64,000 bases of DNA from DASXKD01 sp963734725. GTDB taxonomy: Bacteria > Actinomycetota > Actinomycetes > Streptosporangiales > Streptosporangiaceae. The stretch is taken from positions 1 to 64,000 of the forward strand of contig CAVTIX010000018.1 of the NCBI GenBank assembly GCA_963734725.1, in the 5' to 3' direction. Within the stretch, counting starts at the first letter, position 1. Each line of letters starts with the position of its first letter. Below the pieces are notes generated by a model. The model was given only the letters and a program-made list of their open reading frames with translations, was not told where the DNA came from and made no database searches. The position numbers were made by a program, and so were the translations under genes. This document shows, piece after piece, positions 36,289-45,665 of the stretch.

Positions 36289-36620
36289 AGCTCCAAACCT
36301 AGCCGCCCCGTCCGGCGATGGCACGCGGGCCGAGGCGACCGGCGCTGACAGGATGCACCGCCACGGGACGGTGGCGCCTCACATCTGCGGGAAAGCGGCC
36401 TGATCTGGCTTTGGAACGCTGCCCGATAAGAAAAGACGACGCGCGCCGGTGAGAACCATCCGCGCAGGCCAGCCGCCAGGCTCGGCGCGCCAAGACAAGC
36501 TCTCCATTGCTTGCGGCTTAGGTTCTTCGAACACGTGACGAATGGCTCTAAGCTGCGGCTTACAGAGAGGCCACCGTGGATCTTGGGAGAGGTTTTGCTT
36601 AAACCACGCGGAGGTCTGTC
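36289..36620. other. Intergenic region
   Basis: No gene is supported. It contains the promoters of the flanking divergent genes. Confidence 0.3.
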
Positions 36621-36785
36621 ATGAAACCTTTGCTTCTTTGGATTGCTGTCCCACTGATGCTCCTCGGCGCCAGCATGCTCGTCGCTAGCACTGGCTCACC
36701 TGCCCTCTGGATTGCCGTGGTCACGGTGGCCATCGCGTTGGTCGTCATTGGCTGGGTCAAACCGGGCGCGGCGGGACGCCGGTGA
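36621..36785 (+). CDS. Very small two-helix membrane protein
   Basis: Fifty-four residues follow a perfect GGAGG six bases before ATG 36621. Two hydrophobic helices (LLLWIAVPLMLLGASMLVAS and LWIAVVTVAIALVVIGWV) are joined by TGSPA, and the protein ends in KPGAAGRR. The strong ribosome binding site, the consistent composition and the natural stop argue that it is real. Function is unknown. Confidence 0.65.
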   Translation: MKPLLLWIAVPLMLLGASMLVASTGSPALWIAVVTVAIALVVIGWVKPGAAGRR

Positions 36786-36950
36786 CTGGCGTCACCCCAA
36801 GCCGTTCTTCCGCGAGCCGCCGACGACAGCTCTTGCCCCGCCGATCTTGCGCCCCTAACCACCAGTCTGACCTGCGCCGATGTGCGCTTAAAGATCGTCA
36901 AAGTGCAATCATGGCGCTTGTAGTCTCATTTTGAGGCCATCAAGTGCAAG

Positions 36951-37160
36951 CGGACAAACGCACTGTCTGCTCTGACAGACCTCGTCCGCAGCGGCAAGAT
37001 CCGCGCGTTCGGAACCTCGACGATGCCAGCATCGAACCTCGTGGAGGCGCACTGGGTGGCGGAACGGCGCGGCCTGGAGCGATTCCAGGCATACGTGCCG
37101 TCGGCGATCCAGAAGACGGGACTGCGCCGCCGCACGCTCAGCGAGCGCTCCGCCGCTTGA
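36951..37160 (+). pseudogene. Aldo/keto reductase fragment
   Basis: About 45 residues match the middle of AKR family proteins (ALSALTDLVRSGKIRAFGTS, TMPASNLVEAHWVAERRGLE, RFQA). After that the sequence no longer resembles an AKR and stops at 37160. The catalytic residues lie upstream in intact enzymes and are missing. Confidence 0.65.
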
Positions 37161-37396
37161 GACAGATGCCTTCGCGGTCGCCGTGCGCCCGGCCGAGCCC
37201 AGAAGACTGCCTGCAAGTTTCGGGTGAGATTCTGGCGCCGCCGGTCAACATCGGTTGCTTGATCAGGGTGGCCTCTTGCCAGTGAGCGGAAGTGAAGCCA
37301 CGATGGGCAAATCGGGCTGCCGTGGTGAGGGGGAGGCTCTGATGGTGACGGGGTGGATGCGCGGTTTCACTGTGGTGGGGTGGAGCAGGCGCCTTT
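37161..37396. other. Upstream region of the PQQ-propeller gene
   Basis: No gene is supported. GGAGCAGG near 37382 could be the ribosome binding site of a start at 37397. Confidence 0.3.
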
Positions 37397-37423
37397 ATGC
37401 AGCGGTTGGTTTAGTCGGCGCTG

Positions 37424-39055
37424 GTGGTTGCGTTCGTGCCGACGGCGGCCGGGGGGATGGATCGGCGGGACGGGGCGCGTGCCGGTGCTGCGCAGTCGTG
37501 GCCGGTGGCGGGGCAGAACGTCGCTAACACCCGCGACCAGGTTGCTGAGTCGCTCATCTCTGTAGCCAACGTCAGTCAGCTGAAGCGGAAATGGTCGCTC
37601 AAGACAGCGGGGGATGTCACTGCTACCCCGACAATGAAGAACGGCGTGCTGTACTTCCCTGACATGGGCGGCATGCTGTGGGCCGTGACCTCGGCCGGGA
37701 AAGTCGTCTGGTCCAACACGGTCGCCAGCTACACCGGCATTGCCGGCGATGTATCCAGGGACAGCCCGGCCATCTACAGTGGCGAGCTGATCACCGGGGA
37801 TGGCTTTCATCTCAACAAGCTGAACACTGGCGCGCGTGTGTTCGCGGTGAACCGCACGACCGGGGCGTTGCTGTGGTCGGTGCAAGTGGACACCGATCCC
37901 GCGGCCATCATCACCGGTTCTCCCACTGTCTATAACGGCGTCGTCTACGTGGGCGTGTCGTCCTATGACGAGAGCGACAGTCCCCTGTGCTGCACCTTCC
38001 GTGGGGCAGTGGTGGCGCTGAGCGCCGCCACCGGGCAGATCCTGTGGAAGACCTATGCCGTCCCGTCCAACAGCAACGGCAGCGACTCCAACCTGCCTGG
38101 TTATTACTCCGGCGGAGCGGTCTGGGGTTCTGCCCCGGTCGTGGATCCGGCAACCGGCCTGCTTTACGTCGCGACCGGCGATAACTACTCGGTGCCCGCC
38201 GGAACCTGCCAGAAGCCCAACCAGAAGAACTGCCAACCGCCGGACGTAAATGACTACTTCGACTCCATCCTTGCGCTGCAGCTCAGCACTGGCGCGGTCG
38301 CCTGGAATTACCCCACGGTCACGGCAGATGCCTATAACGGTGCCTGCAAGACCCTCTGCGGCCCGGATGACGATTTCGCCTCCTCGCCAAACTTGATCAC
38401 TACGACCAACCCTGTCACCGGCACATCTGAGCAACTGATCGGAGCGGGCCAAAAGAGCGGCTATTACTGGGCGCTCGACCCGGCAACCGGCAACCTCGTG
38501 TGGCATACGAAAATCGGCCCCGGTGGCGGCGGGGGCGGGATCTTCTGGGGATCGGCCACCGACGGCACCAACATTTACAGCGCCGAAGCCGACGCTAACA
38601 AGGCGCCATACACGCTCCAGGGATCTGGCCCCTACGCGGGGCAGACCATCACCGGTGGATCCTGGACGGCCATGAATGCGGCCACCGGGGCGATCCTGTG
38701 GCAGACCCCCGATCCGCAGTCGGCGTCCGATACCGGGTACGTAAGCGTGGCCAACGGCGTCGTCTACGCCGATTCCAACGCCAGAACCGGGACCAACATG
38801 TACGCGCTGGATGCCAGCACCGGCGCCATTCTCTGGTCCTTCGCCAGCGGCGGCGAAGTCCGATCCGGTGCGGCGATCGTCGGCCCCAAGGTCTACTGGG
38901 GCTCGGGTTACAGTGGCGGCCACAACAACAAGCTGTACGCCTTCGGCCTCCCCGCCGGTTCCCGGCATAGTGCTGGCCCAGCGTCAGCGGCGGGCTCAGC
39001 CCTGAGAGGCCCGCATGCCGCGCGCCGGCCGCACCCCAGCACGCGATATGGCTAA
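37424..39055 (+). CDS. Secreted PQQ-type beta-propeller protein
   Basis: The 543-residue protein consists of repeated propeller blades with the typical GxVVWS/GALLWSVQ/GQILWKTY/GAVAWNYP/GNLVWHTK/GAILWQTP series, as in PQQ-dependent alcohol dehydrogenases and polyvinyl-alcohol dehydrogenase-like proteins. A vicinal CC pair (SPLCCTFRG) is present, and four further cysteines could form disulfides. The upstream ATG 37397 would give a signal-like start MQRLV-stop-SALVVAFVPTAAGG, interrupted by TAG at 37412. The translatable frame therefore starts at GTG 37424 and lacks most of the signal peptide. Whether the TAG is real decides if the protein is exported. Confidence 0.8.
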   Translation: MVAFVPTAAGGMDRRDGARAGAAQSWPVAGQNVANTRDQVAESLISVANVSQLKRKWSLKTAGDVTATPTMKNGVLYFPDMGGMLWAVTSAGKVVWSNTVASYTGIAGDVSRDSPAIYSGELITGDGFHLNKLNTGARVFAVNRTTGALLWSVQVDTDPAAIITGSPTVYNGVVYVGVSSYDESDSPLCCTFRGAVVALSAATGQILWKTYAVPSNSNGSDSNLPGYYSGGAVWGSAPVVDPATGLLYVATGDNYSVPAGTCQKPNQKNCQPPDVNDYFDSILALQLSTGAVAWNYPTVTADAYNGACKTLCGPDDDFASSPNLITTTNPVTGTSEQLIGAGQKSGYYWALDPATGNLVWHTKIGPGGGGGGIFWGSATDGTNIYSAEADANKAPYTLQGSGPYAGQTITGGSWTAMNAATGAILWQTPDPQSASDTGYVSVANGVVYADSNARTGTNMYALDASTGAILWSFASGGEVRSGAAIVGPKVYWGSGYSGGHNNKLYAFGLPAGSRHSAGPASAAGSALRGPHAARRPHPSTRYG

Positions 39056-39956
39056 CGTTGCCTCCGATGACGCAGGCCCGGGAGCGACAGGTCTGCCAGG
39101 AGCTGCCGCCCGTCGTTACGGCACGGTATTTGATGAGGTCGCGGCCGAGTACGACAGGCACCGCCCGGCCTATCCCGACGAACTCGTCGACCAGGCCTGC
39201 CAGGCTGCAGGGATCGGCAGCGGTGATCATGTGCTTGAGGTCGGGTGCGGGAGCGGCCAGCTGACGCGCAGCCTGGCCGTCCGCGGCCTGCACGTCACGG
39301 CACTCGAGCCTGGGGAGAATCTCATCGCGCTGGCCCGGCGGAACCTAGCAGGCGCTGGCGAAGTGGAATTTGTGACCGCCCAGTTTGAGGACGCTTTGTT
39401 TCCCCGCGAGCAGTTTCAGGCGGTGTTCTCTGCGTCCGCGTTTCACTGGACCGACCCCAAAGTCAGCTGGCAGAAGGTCGCTGACGTGCTTGTTCCCGGT
39501 GGAACGCTCGCCCTCATCCAGTACTGCGGGCTAGAGGCGCCGCGCAGCAAGCGGGATCAGGAAGCCGCGTTGGCTGCCATCAGAAAGGTGGCCCCGGACA
39601 TCGCCGCCAGCTGGCCGGCCTACCGGGACCTTGACGTCACGCTCGCCGGGATGCAGCAGCGCCGTGGCAACGTCTCGCAGGTATGGGCCTGGTTCGGCAG
39701 CTACGACGTAGCGCAGGACTATGCCGGCCGGCTGTTCGGCGATGTCCAGGTGTCAGTCATGCCCAAGCTCGTCGAGCACACTCTGGATGAGCTCAATGCT
39801 CTCCTGCGCACGATGTCGTTCTACGCCCGGCTTTCGCCTGGCCAGCGGCAAGCCTTGGAGCAGGAGCTAGAGGCCATGTACGAACGGCTCGGGCGGCCGC
39901 TTCGCGCGAGCACAGTCGTGGCTCTGGTCACGGCCCAGCGCAGCACACAGAGATGA
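39048..39956 (+). CDS. Class I SAM-dependent methyltransferase
   Basis: The product of about 302 residues has motif I HVLEVGCGSGQLTRSLAVRG, the acidic loop VTALEPGENLIALARRNL, and the region FQAVFSASAFHWTDPKVSWQ followed by VLVPGGTLALIQYCG. This is the pattern of the trans-aconitate/UbiE-like small-molecule methyltransferases. The ATG at 39048 overlaps the end of the propeller gene by eight bases. A start at 39015 is also possible. The substrate is unknown. Confidence 0.88.
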   Translation: MANVASDDAGPGATGLPGAAARRYGTVFDEVAAEYDRHRPAYPDELVDQACQAAGIGSGDHVLEVGCGSGQLTRSLAVRGLHVTALEPGENLIALARRNLAGAGEVEFVTAQFEDALFPREQFQAVFSASAFHWTDPKVSWQKVADVLVPGGTLALIQYCGLEAPRSKRDQEAALAAIRKVAPDIAASWPAYRDLDVTLAGMQQRRGNVSQVWAWFGSYDVAQDYAGRLFGDVQVSVMPKLVEHTLDELNALLRTMSFYARLSPGQRQALEQELEAMYERLGRPLRASTVVALVTAQRSTQR

Positions 39957-40280
39957 CCACCGTAGAGGCCTTGCCCGGCTTCAGGCGCCAACGCACAAAA
40001 GCAGGCAACATCCAGGCTCTATCCTCGTGGTCGAGGTTCTCTCGCGGAGGCGGTGGCTTGATCATGCAGTACTCGTGGCCGGGACCGGTGCCGCCGGGGG
40101 GACGCCGGGGGACGATCCGGTTGATACGCTGCGCCCGCTGCGGAGGGCCGCTTTACTACACAAAAACCGAAGGTCAGCCCCGGCAAGAGGATCACGAGCA
40201 GGGTTGCGAAGCTTTCATCAGGGCAATCCGGGTGATGCGATACGTTCGACGAACTGAAGCGGTCTGCATCCGGATCGGCG
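39957..40280. other. Mostly non-coding, possible zinc-finger remnant
   Basis: A plus-strand frame contains LIRCARCGGPLYYTKTEG and DHEQGCEAF, whose Cys/His spacing hints at a zinc-binding fragment. The frame then runs into the next ORF, so I do not call a gene. Confidence 0.3.
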
Positions 40281-40532
40281 GTGGTCTGGGGCCGCACCTG
40301 GCGGCGGAGGTACTTGCGGGAGGGCGCGAAGAAACTGTCCGTAGCGGCGTGCGAGAGCGACCCCGCCGCCGCGGTCAGCGCTCTTGGCGACCTCTATCAA
40401 GAGAAATGCCAAGCGCGGGGCAATCGAGTCAAGTTGGCTGAAAAGACGGAAATGGCAGAAACGCTGATGCAGGCCTGCCGGCAGTTGGCGCTAGGGCAGG
40501 ATCCAGCGCCAATTACCTCTCGCCCCCTGTAG
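40281..40532 (+). CDS. Hypothetical helical protein
   Basis: Eighty-three residues from GTG 40281 (TWRRRYLREGAKKLSVAACE, AVSALGDLYQEKCQARGNRV, KTEMAETLMQACRQLALGQD) have a believable, charged helical composition. The in-frame codons upstream are closed by a stop. No family is recognised and the ribosome binding site is weak. Confidence 0.4.
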   Translation: MVWGRTWRRRYLREGAKKLSVAACESDPAAAVSALGDLYQEKCQARGNRVKLAEKTEMAETLMQACRQLALGQDPAPITSRPL

Positions 40533-40812
40533 CCAGCGCTTTGGGGCCAGCCGCCGCTAGATTGTTCGGTCGGGGTGACCAGAGGAGTGGCCATGACCGC
40601 AGGTGTCCCGCCAAGCTCAACCGCGGGAACCGTCAGTCCGGTCGAACGAGAGGCGCGCTGGACGCTTTTTGTCAGGTCAGACTGTCTACGCGCCCACCTG
40701 GGGTTGCAGCCTCGCGGGCACAGCCGATCTCTGGGCCGGAACGCCGAGGATGCCCGTTGACAGCGTGACCGCGCTACCCTTTACCTGCCCGGTCTGTTTG
40801 GGGGAGGCACCG

Positions 40813-41448
40813 ATGAGCACAGCGTCGGGAGACGAGAAGGCGGCAGGCGCGGCAGCCCACGGTCACTTCCGGGCTTCACACGCCGATCGTGAGCGGGTGA
40901 TCGACGCCCTCAAGGCCGCGTTTATCCAGGGGCGGCTCACCAAGGACGAGCTTGAGCTGCGGGTTGGCCAGACGCTCGCGTCGCGGACGTACGCGGAGCT
41001 GGCCGCGCTCACCGGCGACATCCCGGCGGGGGTGGCCGCGGCCCAGTCACCGCGCACCCCTGCCGGGGCACGGGGAAAGGCGGCCAAGGTGGCCGCCTGC
41101 GTGAGCCTTGCCCTGGCCCTGATAGCGGTTGCTGTGTTCACCGGGCCTGGCGATGGCGCTGAGCGATTGATCGTGGTGGCTGTCTTTATCCTCCCGGCGT
41201 GGGGCCTGGCGCTAGGTGGGCTTTTGCTGTTCCACTCGTGGCTGGAGAAGCGCGCCCGCGCGCGGCTGCCGCAGGGGCCGGCTGGGAGCAGAGGCGGTCC
41301 TGCCTCGCAGCGTGCAGCGCCGGTCACCGGGGCTGGAACGTTGCCGCAAATCGGCCAGGCGCCGCCGCATACGGCCGAAGCCGCGCCGCGCCGCCGTCCC
41401 ACGACCGCAACTGCCTGGGTGACGGTCGCCGCATCGACAGCGTCCTGA
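40813..41448 (+). CDS. DUF1707 membrane protein
   Basis: The 211-residue protein starts at ATG 40813 after GGGGAGG. The DUF1707 domain reads FRASHADRERVIDALKAAFI, GRLTKDELELRVGQTLASRT and YAELAALTGDIPAG. Two hydrophobic segments follow (VAACVSLALALIAVAVF and LIVVAVFILPAWGLALGGLL), then a basic cytoplasmic tail of about 70 residues rich in Ala, Pro and Arg. It is a paralogue of the protein at 32259. The domain is thought to act in signalling at the membrane, without a proven role. Confidence 0.85.
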   Translation: MSTASGDEKAAGAAAHGHFRASHADRERVIDALKAAFIQGRLTKDELELRVGQTLASRTYAELAALTGDIPAGVAAAQSPRTPAGARGKAAKVAACVSLALALIAVAVFTGPGDGAERLIVVAVFILPAWGLALGGLLLFHSWLEKRARARLPQGPAGSRGGPASQRAAPVTGAGTLPQIGQAPPHTAEAAPRRRPTTATAWVTVAASTAS

Positions 41449-41606
41449 CGCCGCCTCGCTTGCGCATCCGGCTAGCTCTCGGCGATTACGGCCCGGGTCT
41501 GGCGGGCTACCTCGAGCAGCTATCGAACCTGGCTGGCCCCGACCTTGTACAGGGTGGACGAAGCCCGCCTCTCCGGCCCCTAACCCCCGCCCCCTGCCCT
41601 GATCTC
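41449..41606. other. Short intergenic stretch
   Basis: It lies between the DUF1707 gene and the hairpin; nothing else is visible. Confidence 0.3.
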
Positions 41607-41659
41607 CATGATCACGTGATTCTGTCCATAACCGCTGTGAACAGAATCATGTGATCATG
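41607..41659. terminator. Hairpin terminator between convergent genes
   Basis: Arms of 19 bases (starting CATGATCACGTG and ACAGAATCATGTG) pair with one mismatch around a 15-base loop. The hairpin lies between the stop of the DUF1707 gene and the stop of the response regulator. Its low GC content is unusual here. Confidence 0.75.
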
Positions 41660-41680
41660 CTGATGCGGCCGCGCAGGTGC

Positions 41681-42286
41681 TCACAGCCAGCCTTGTTCCT
41701 CGGCCCGTTTGACCGCCTCGGCGCGGTTGCGCGTCCCGGTCTTGGCGATCGCGGCGGACAGGTAGTTGCGGACCGTTCCCTCGGACAAGAACAGCTTCCC
41801 GGCGATCTCCGACACGGTGGCGCCCGGCCGCGCGGCGACCAGCACGTCCCGCTCCCGCGCGGTGAGCGGGGAGGCGCCGGTAGCCAGCGACTCGGCGGCC
41901 AGCGCGGGGTCGACCACGCGCTCCCCGGCCGCGACCCGGCGGATCGCGTCGGCGAGCTGCTCCGGCGGGGCGTCTTTGACCACGAAGCCGCTGGCGCCCG
42001 ACTCCATCGCCCGGCGCAGGTAGCCGGGGCGGCCGAAGGTAGTGAGGATGATCGACCGGCACTGCGGGGCCTGGTGAGCGAGCACCCCGGCGACGGCCAG
42101 GCCGTCGAGCCCAGGCATCTCGATGTCCAGCAGCGCGACGTCCGGATGGTGCTCCTTGGCGGCGGACGCCACTTCGTCGCCGCGGCCGACCGCCGCCACG
42201 ACGTCGAAGTCCTCCTCCAGCGCGAGCATCACGGCGAGCGCGCTGCGGATGAGCTCCTGGTCGTCGGCGAGCAGCAGCCTGATCAA
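41681..42286 (-). CDS. NarL-type response regulator
   Basis: The 201-residue protein has a receiver domain (LLLADDQELIRSALAVMLAL, phospho-acceptor Asp in DVALLDIEMPG, VVKDAPP) and a C-terminal LuxR HTH (LTARERDVLVAARPGATVSE, IAGKLFLSEGTVRNYLSAAI). Its start overlaps the kinase stop by four bases. It is the last gene of the four-gene operon and probably controls the ABC exporter at its head, as DesR-like regulators do. Confidence 0.93.
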   Translation of the reverse strand: MIRLLLADDQELIRSALAVMLALEEDFDVVAAVGRGDEVASAAKEHHPDVALLDIEMPGLDGLAVAGVLAHQAPQCRSIILTTFGRPGYLRRAMESGASGFVVKDAPPEQLADAIRRVAAGERVVDPALAAESLATGASPLTARERDVLVAARPGATVSEIAGKLFLSEGTVRNYLSAAIAKTGTRNRAEAVKRAEEQGWL

Positions 42287-43533
42287 TGTCCGCGTCCTTG
42301 GCCTGCGGCGAATGAGGTCGCTTCCGTCGTCCCGGCGTCCCCGCCTGCTGGCGGCCGGGTGACCGCTGCAGGCATGCAGACCCGCAGCTGCCAGCCCCTG
42401 GGCTGCAGCGGCCCGGCGTCAAGGGTGCCTCCGGCGGCCGCTACCCGCTCGCGCAGCCCGCGCAGCCCGTTCCCGGCCGGGGCGGCCGCGCCGATCCCGT
42501 CATCGGTGATCTCCACCGAGGACGGGGACAGCCGCACCGCGCACAAGCTGGCCCGGGCGTGGCGGATCACGTTGGTCAGCCCTTCGCGCACGGCCCAGCC
42601 GAACAGCTCCTGATTGGCGGGGTCGACCACATCGGCCGCCGTGGGCAGGTCAGCGGCGATCTCCGCGGCCCGCAGCAGTTCCCTGCCGCGGGCAAGCTCG
42701 CTCACCAGGGTGACGTCGCGGTAACCCGACACCGCCGCACGCACGTCGGCGAGGGCCCGCCGGGACAATTCCTCGACCTCGGCGATCTGGTCCACGGCTC
42801 GCATGGGATCGGCTGACCCGAGCCGGCGTGCCAGCCCGGCCTTCACCGTGATCGTGGTCAGCGAGTGGCCGAGCAGGTCGTGCAGGTCGCGGGCGATCCG
42901 GATCCGCTCGTTTTCCGCGGCGAGCCGGGCCAGTTCGGCGCGGGCCTCGGCGAGTGCCTGGTTCCCGCGCACGACTTGCATCACCGCGAACATGGTGAGC
43001 GCGATGACCGGGATCGCGACCGGGGTGACGGTGTCGAACGCGGCGGCCAGGCTGTCGTGCCAGGGTCCGATCGCGACCGGGACGAGCAGCGCCCCAAGCG
43101 CCAGCACGGCCACGATCGGCGCGGAGCGGGCGCCCAGCCGGGTCACGGTCGCAATAGTTATGAACACGCACAGGACGAAGCCAGCGGCGTGCGCGAACGG
43201 CAGTTCCGCCACCGCCAGCGCTACCAGGGCCGCGTACCAAACCCAGAATCGCCGACTGCTCGCCTCCGCCGCTGACACCAGGGGCACCGCGAGCCAGCAG
43301 GCGGCAAACGCCGCCAGCACCGCGTAGCCGGCCGCCGCGGCGGCGCCATGCGAGTTCTGCCGGACCGAGCCGACCACGTAGATCAGGTAAACCAGCGGGA
43401 TCGCCAGCAGGACCAGCCGCCGCCAGCCCCACGTCCACTGGCGCTGGGTGGCCACCCATTCGGCCTCGGCCTTGGCGTTGGGCGCGGTCTTCGGGTCCAC
43501 GTTTGTCCAGCGTACTGGTGGCTCGGCCATCAT
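42283..43533 (-). CDS. Membrane sensor histidine kinase (HisKA_3)
   Basis: The 416-residue kinase starts at MMAEPPVRWTNVD, two bases after the permease stop. Five or six membrane helices (LVLLAIPLVYLIYVVGSV, LVALAVAELPFAHAAGFVLC) precede the dimerisation box IARDLHDLLGHSLTTITVKA with the phosphorylated His, and the ATPase with REGLTNVIRHARAS and DDGIGAAAPAGNGLRGLRER. This is the DesK-like layout. The signal may be membrane state or a drug exported by the neighbouring ABC system. Confidence 0.93.
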   Translation of the reverse strand: MMAEPPVRWTNVDPKTAPNAKAEAEWVATQRQWTWGWRRLVLLAIPLVYLIYVVGSVRQNSHGAAAAAGYAVLAAFAACWLAVPLVSAAEASSRRFWVWYAALVALAVAELPFAHAAGFVLCVFITIATVTRLGARSAPIVAVLALGALLVPVAIGPWHDSLAAAFDTVTPVAIPVIALTMFAVMQVVRGNQALAEARAELARLAAENERIRIARDLHDLLGHSLTTITVKAGLARRLGSADPMRAVDQIAEVEELSRRALADVRAAVSGYRDVTLVSELARGRELLRAAEIAADLPTAADVVDPANQELFGWAVREGLTNVIRHARASLCAVRLSPSSVEITDDGIGAAAPAGNGLRGLRERVAAAGGTLDAGPLQPRGWQLRVCMPAAVTRPPAGGDAGTTEATSFAAGQGRGH

Positions 43534-43535
43534 GG

Positions 43536-44267
43536 TCAGGCCCGGATCGCAGCACGCCGGTAGGCCAGCGCGGCCACCGGGATGAGCACAGCGGTCCAGA
43601 TGGCGATCACGATCCAGGCCTGGGCCGGCCAGGCGCCGCCGCCGAGCGCGGTCTTGCCGGCCTGCACCAGCCAGTACGACGGGACCGCCTTCATGACCTC
43701 GAACATCGGGCCCGAGGTCGCCAGCTGGAACCCGTACACGCCCCCGACGAGGGCGAACAGGACGACCACCCCGCCGATGGCCGGGGCCAGCGCGTCGGTC
43801 TGCATCAGGTAACCCCCCGCGATCCCCAGCGCGACGAACGGCGCCAGGCCGGCCAGGAGCAGCCCGGTCATTTCCAGCCATTGCGTCCCGTCCAGCCGCA
43901 CCCCGAGCGACGCACCGGCGAGGTAGAGCAGCGCCAGGCTGGGCAGCGCGACCAGGTAGGCGGTGAGTACCTTGGCGGCGACATCCGTGCGGGCCCGCAG
44001 CGGCGTGATCCGCAGTTGCCGGATCCAGCCCCCGGACCTGTCGCGGGCCACGCGCGCTCCCGGCGAGACCGCGGCGAACATTGCGCCGTACACCGCCATC
44101 GCCGTCATGAAGTACAGCGGGAAGCTGATGCCATCGAACGTGGCGTGCCGCTGGCCCGAGGCCACCGCGTAGAACAGCACCAGCGGCAGCGCCAGGGCGA
44201 CGGCAAAAAAGGTGCGGTTGCGGAGCGTGCGCACGATCTCGAACCTCAGGTGGGTGACGTTGCTCAT
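43536..44267 (-). CDS. ABC-2 type transporter permease
   Basis: The 243-residue protein has six membrane helices, with MSNVTHLRFEIVRTLRNRTF at the N-terminus and YAVASGQRHATFDGISFPLY before the second helix. The pattern is that of DrrB-like export permeases for drugs or lipids. It overlaps the ATPase gene by four bases and is followed two bases later by the kinase gene. Confidence 0.9.
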   Translation of the reverse strand: MSNVTHLRFEIVRTLRNRTFFAVALALPLVLFYAVASGQRHATFDGISFPLYFMTAMAVYGAMFAAVSPGARVARDRSGGWIRQLRITPLRARTDVAAKVLTAYLVALPSLALLYLAGASLGVRLDGTQWLEMTGLLLAGLAPFVALGIAGGYLMQTDALAPAIGGVVVLFALVGGVYGFQLATSGPMFEVMKAVPSYWLVQAGKTALGGGAWPAQAWIVIAIWTAVLIPVAALAYRRAAIRA

Positions 44268-45203
44268 CGGGTTTCTCCTCCAGTGCTCGCGCCAGCGGTT
44301 TCCTCGCCTGCGGTCAGCTCCAGGAACGCCTCCTCCAGGCTCCCGCCACGGACCTCGATGTCCCGCGCGCCGGGGAAGGACCCGAGCAGGCCGCGCAGCG
44401 CCGCGTCAGAATCCGAGCAAGACAACAGCACCGCATCGCCATGCCGTTCCGCGCTCACCACCCCCGGCAGCGCGCCGAGCAACGCGGTGCCGGCGCCCGG
44501 CAGCGTCACCCGGATCGCGCGCGCGCCCGCCCGCGCCTTGATCTCAGTAGCGGGGCCGTCGGCAATGACGCGGCCCCGGGCGATCAGCACGATCCGGTCG
44601 GCGTAGGCATCGGCCTCCTCCAGGTAGTGAGTGGCAAACAGCACCGTCTTGCCACGCCCGGCGACCGCCCGCATCGCCTGCCAGAACTCCCGCCTGCCCT
44701 CGACATCGATCCCCGCGGTGGGCTCATCCAGCACCAGCAGGTCGGGGTCGCCGACCAGGGCAGCGGCAAACCGGACCCGCTGCGCTTGGCCGCCCGACAG
44801 CTTCGTGGTGCGCTGGCCGGCGAATTGCGCCGCCCCGGTCAGGCGCAATACGTCGGCGACCGGAAGCGGTTGCGGGTAGTAGGAGGCCATCAGCGCGACC
44901 AGTTCGCGGACCTTCAGGTGCTCCAGCGGAGACCCGGTCTGCAGCATGCCGCCGACCCAGCCCGCGCGCACGGCCGCCGCTGGCGGCATGCCGAAGACCG
45001 AGACCGTCCCGGCGTCCGGGCGGGTGATGCCGAGCATCATGTCGATGGTCGTTGTCTTGCCGGCGCCGTTCGGGCCAAGCAGCGCGACCGTCTCACCGGG
45101 CGCTATCGCCAGGTCGAACCGACCGGACCGCGCGCACCTCGCCGTAGGACTTGGAAAGCCTGGAAAGGACGACGCCTCCAGGGCGAGCGTTGCCATTACT
45201 CAT
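44264..45203 (-). CDS. ABC transporter ATP-binding protein, frameshift near the N-terminus
   Basis: The exporter ATPase has Walker A LLGPNGAGKTTTIDMMLGI, the Q-loop in GGMLQTGSPLEHLKV, signature LSGGQAQRVRFAAALVGDPD, Walker B LLVLDEPTAGID and the H-loop in VLFATHYLEEAD. The C-terminal DrrA-like domain ends GGSLEEAFLELTAGEE. The true start is ATG 45203 (MSNGNARPGGVVLSRLSKSY), and a frame change near 45120 joins it to RFDLAIAPGETVAL. Without repair, translation from 45196 gives a different first 25 residues. It heads the operon. Confidence 0.87.
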
Positions 45204-45209
45204 GGCAAC
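45189..45209. promoter_or_regulatory. Palindrome over the start of the ABC operon
   Basis: Perfect arms GTTGCCAT and ATGGCAAC flank TACTC and overlap the start codon at 45203 and the ATG at 45196. A regulator bound here would block or trigger the operon; the encoded response regulator is a candidate. Confidence 0.5.
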
Positions 45210-45422
45210 CAGGGTGGCCTGCCCCGGGCCGCGCTGCGTAGTGCCGTGCCTCACCAGCTGGGTGTGACGAATGTCAGAGGCCCTCGTGCTTGGGCAAGCT
45301 CGGCGCGAGCGGCGTCGGGCGCGGGCTTCCAGGACGACGACAGGGCAGGCAACCGCGGTGGACCGTGCCCGGCGAGATAGGGTGCAGGCGATCACCGCAC
45401 CCGGCCATGTAGGGAGGATGTC

Positions 45423-45665
45423 ATGGCAGACCGGCGAAGGTGGAGCGATCTCAGCGAGGGCACCCGCAGGCTGATCATCGTCACGGCGGTGGCCGACAGC
45501 ATCCTCAAGGGGGCAGCGATCCTCGATATCAAGCGCCGGCCAGCGAACCAGATCCGGGGCCCGAAGTGGCTGTGGGTCCCGGTGATAGCGGTGGTCAACT
45601 CCGCCGGGGTCGTGCCGATCTCATACTTCCTCTTCGGGCGGCGTACACCGGAGCAGCCCGGCTGA
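45423..45665 (+). CDS. Small conserved membrane protein (PLDc_N/DUF5652-like)
   Basis: Eighty residues follow AGGGAGG six bases before ATG 45423. A hydrophilic start (ADRRRWSDLSEGTRRLIIVT) and a central helix lead to IRGPKWLWVPVIAVVNSAGV and VPISYFLFGRRTPEQPG. The short K-W-L-W...N...G pattern is that of small membrane proteins related to the phospholipase D nuclease N-terminal region. No role is known. Confidence 0.8.
   Translation: MADRRRWSDLSEGTRRLIIVTAVADSILKGAAILDIKRRPANQIRGPKWLWVPVIAVVNSAGVVPISYFLFGRRTPEQPG

Noticed and set aside
37367..38968. Minus-strand frame of 533 codons
   Set aside because: It is antisense to the PQQ-propeller gene, which has clear blade repeats.
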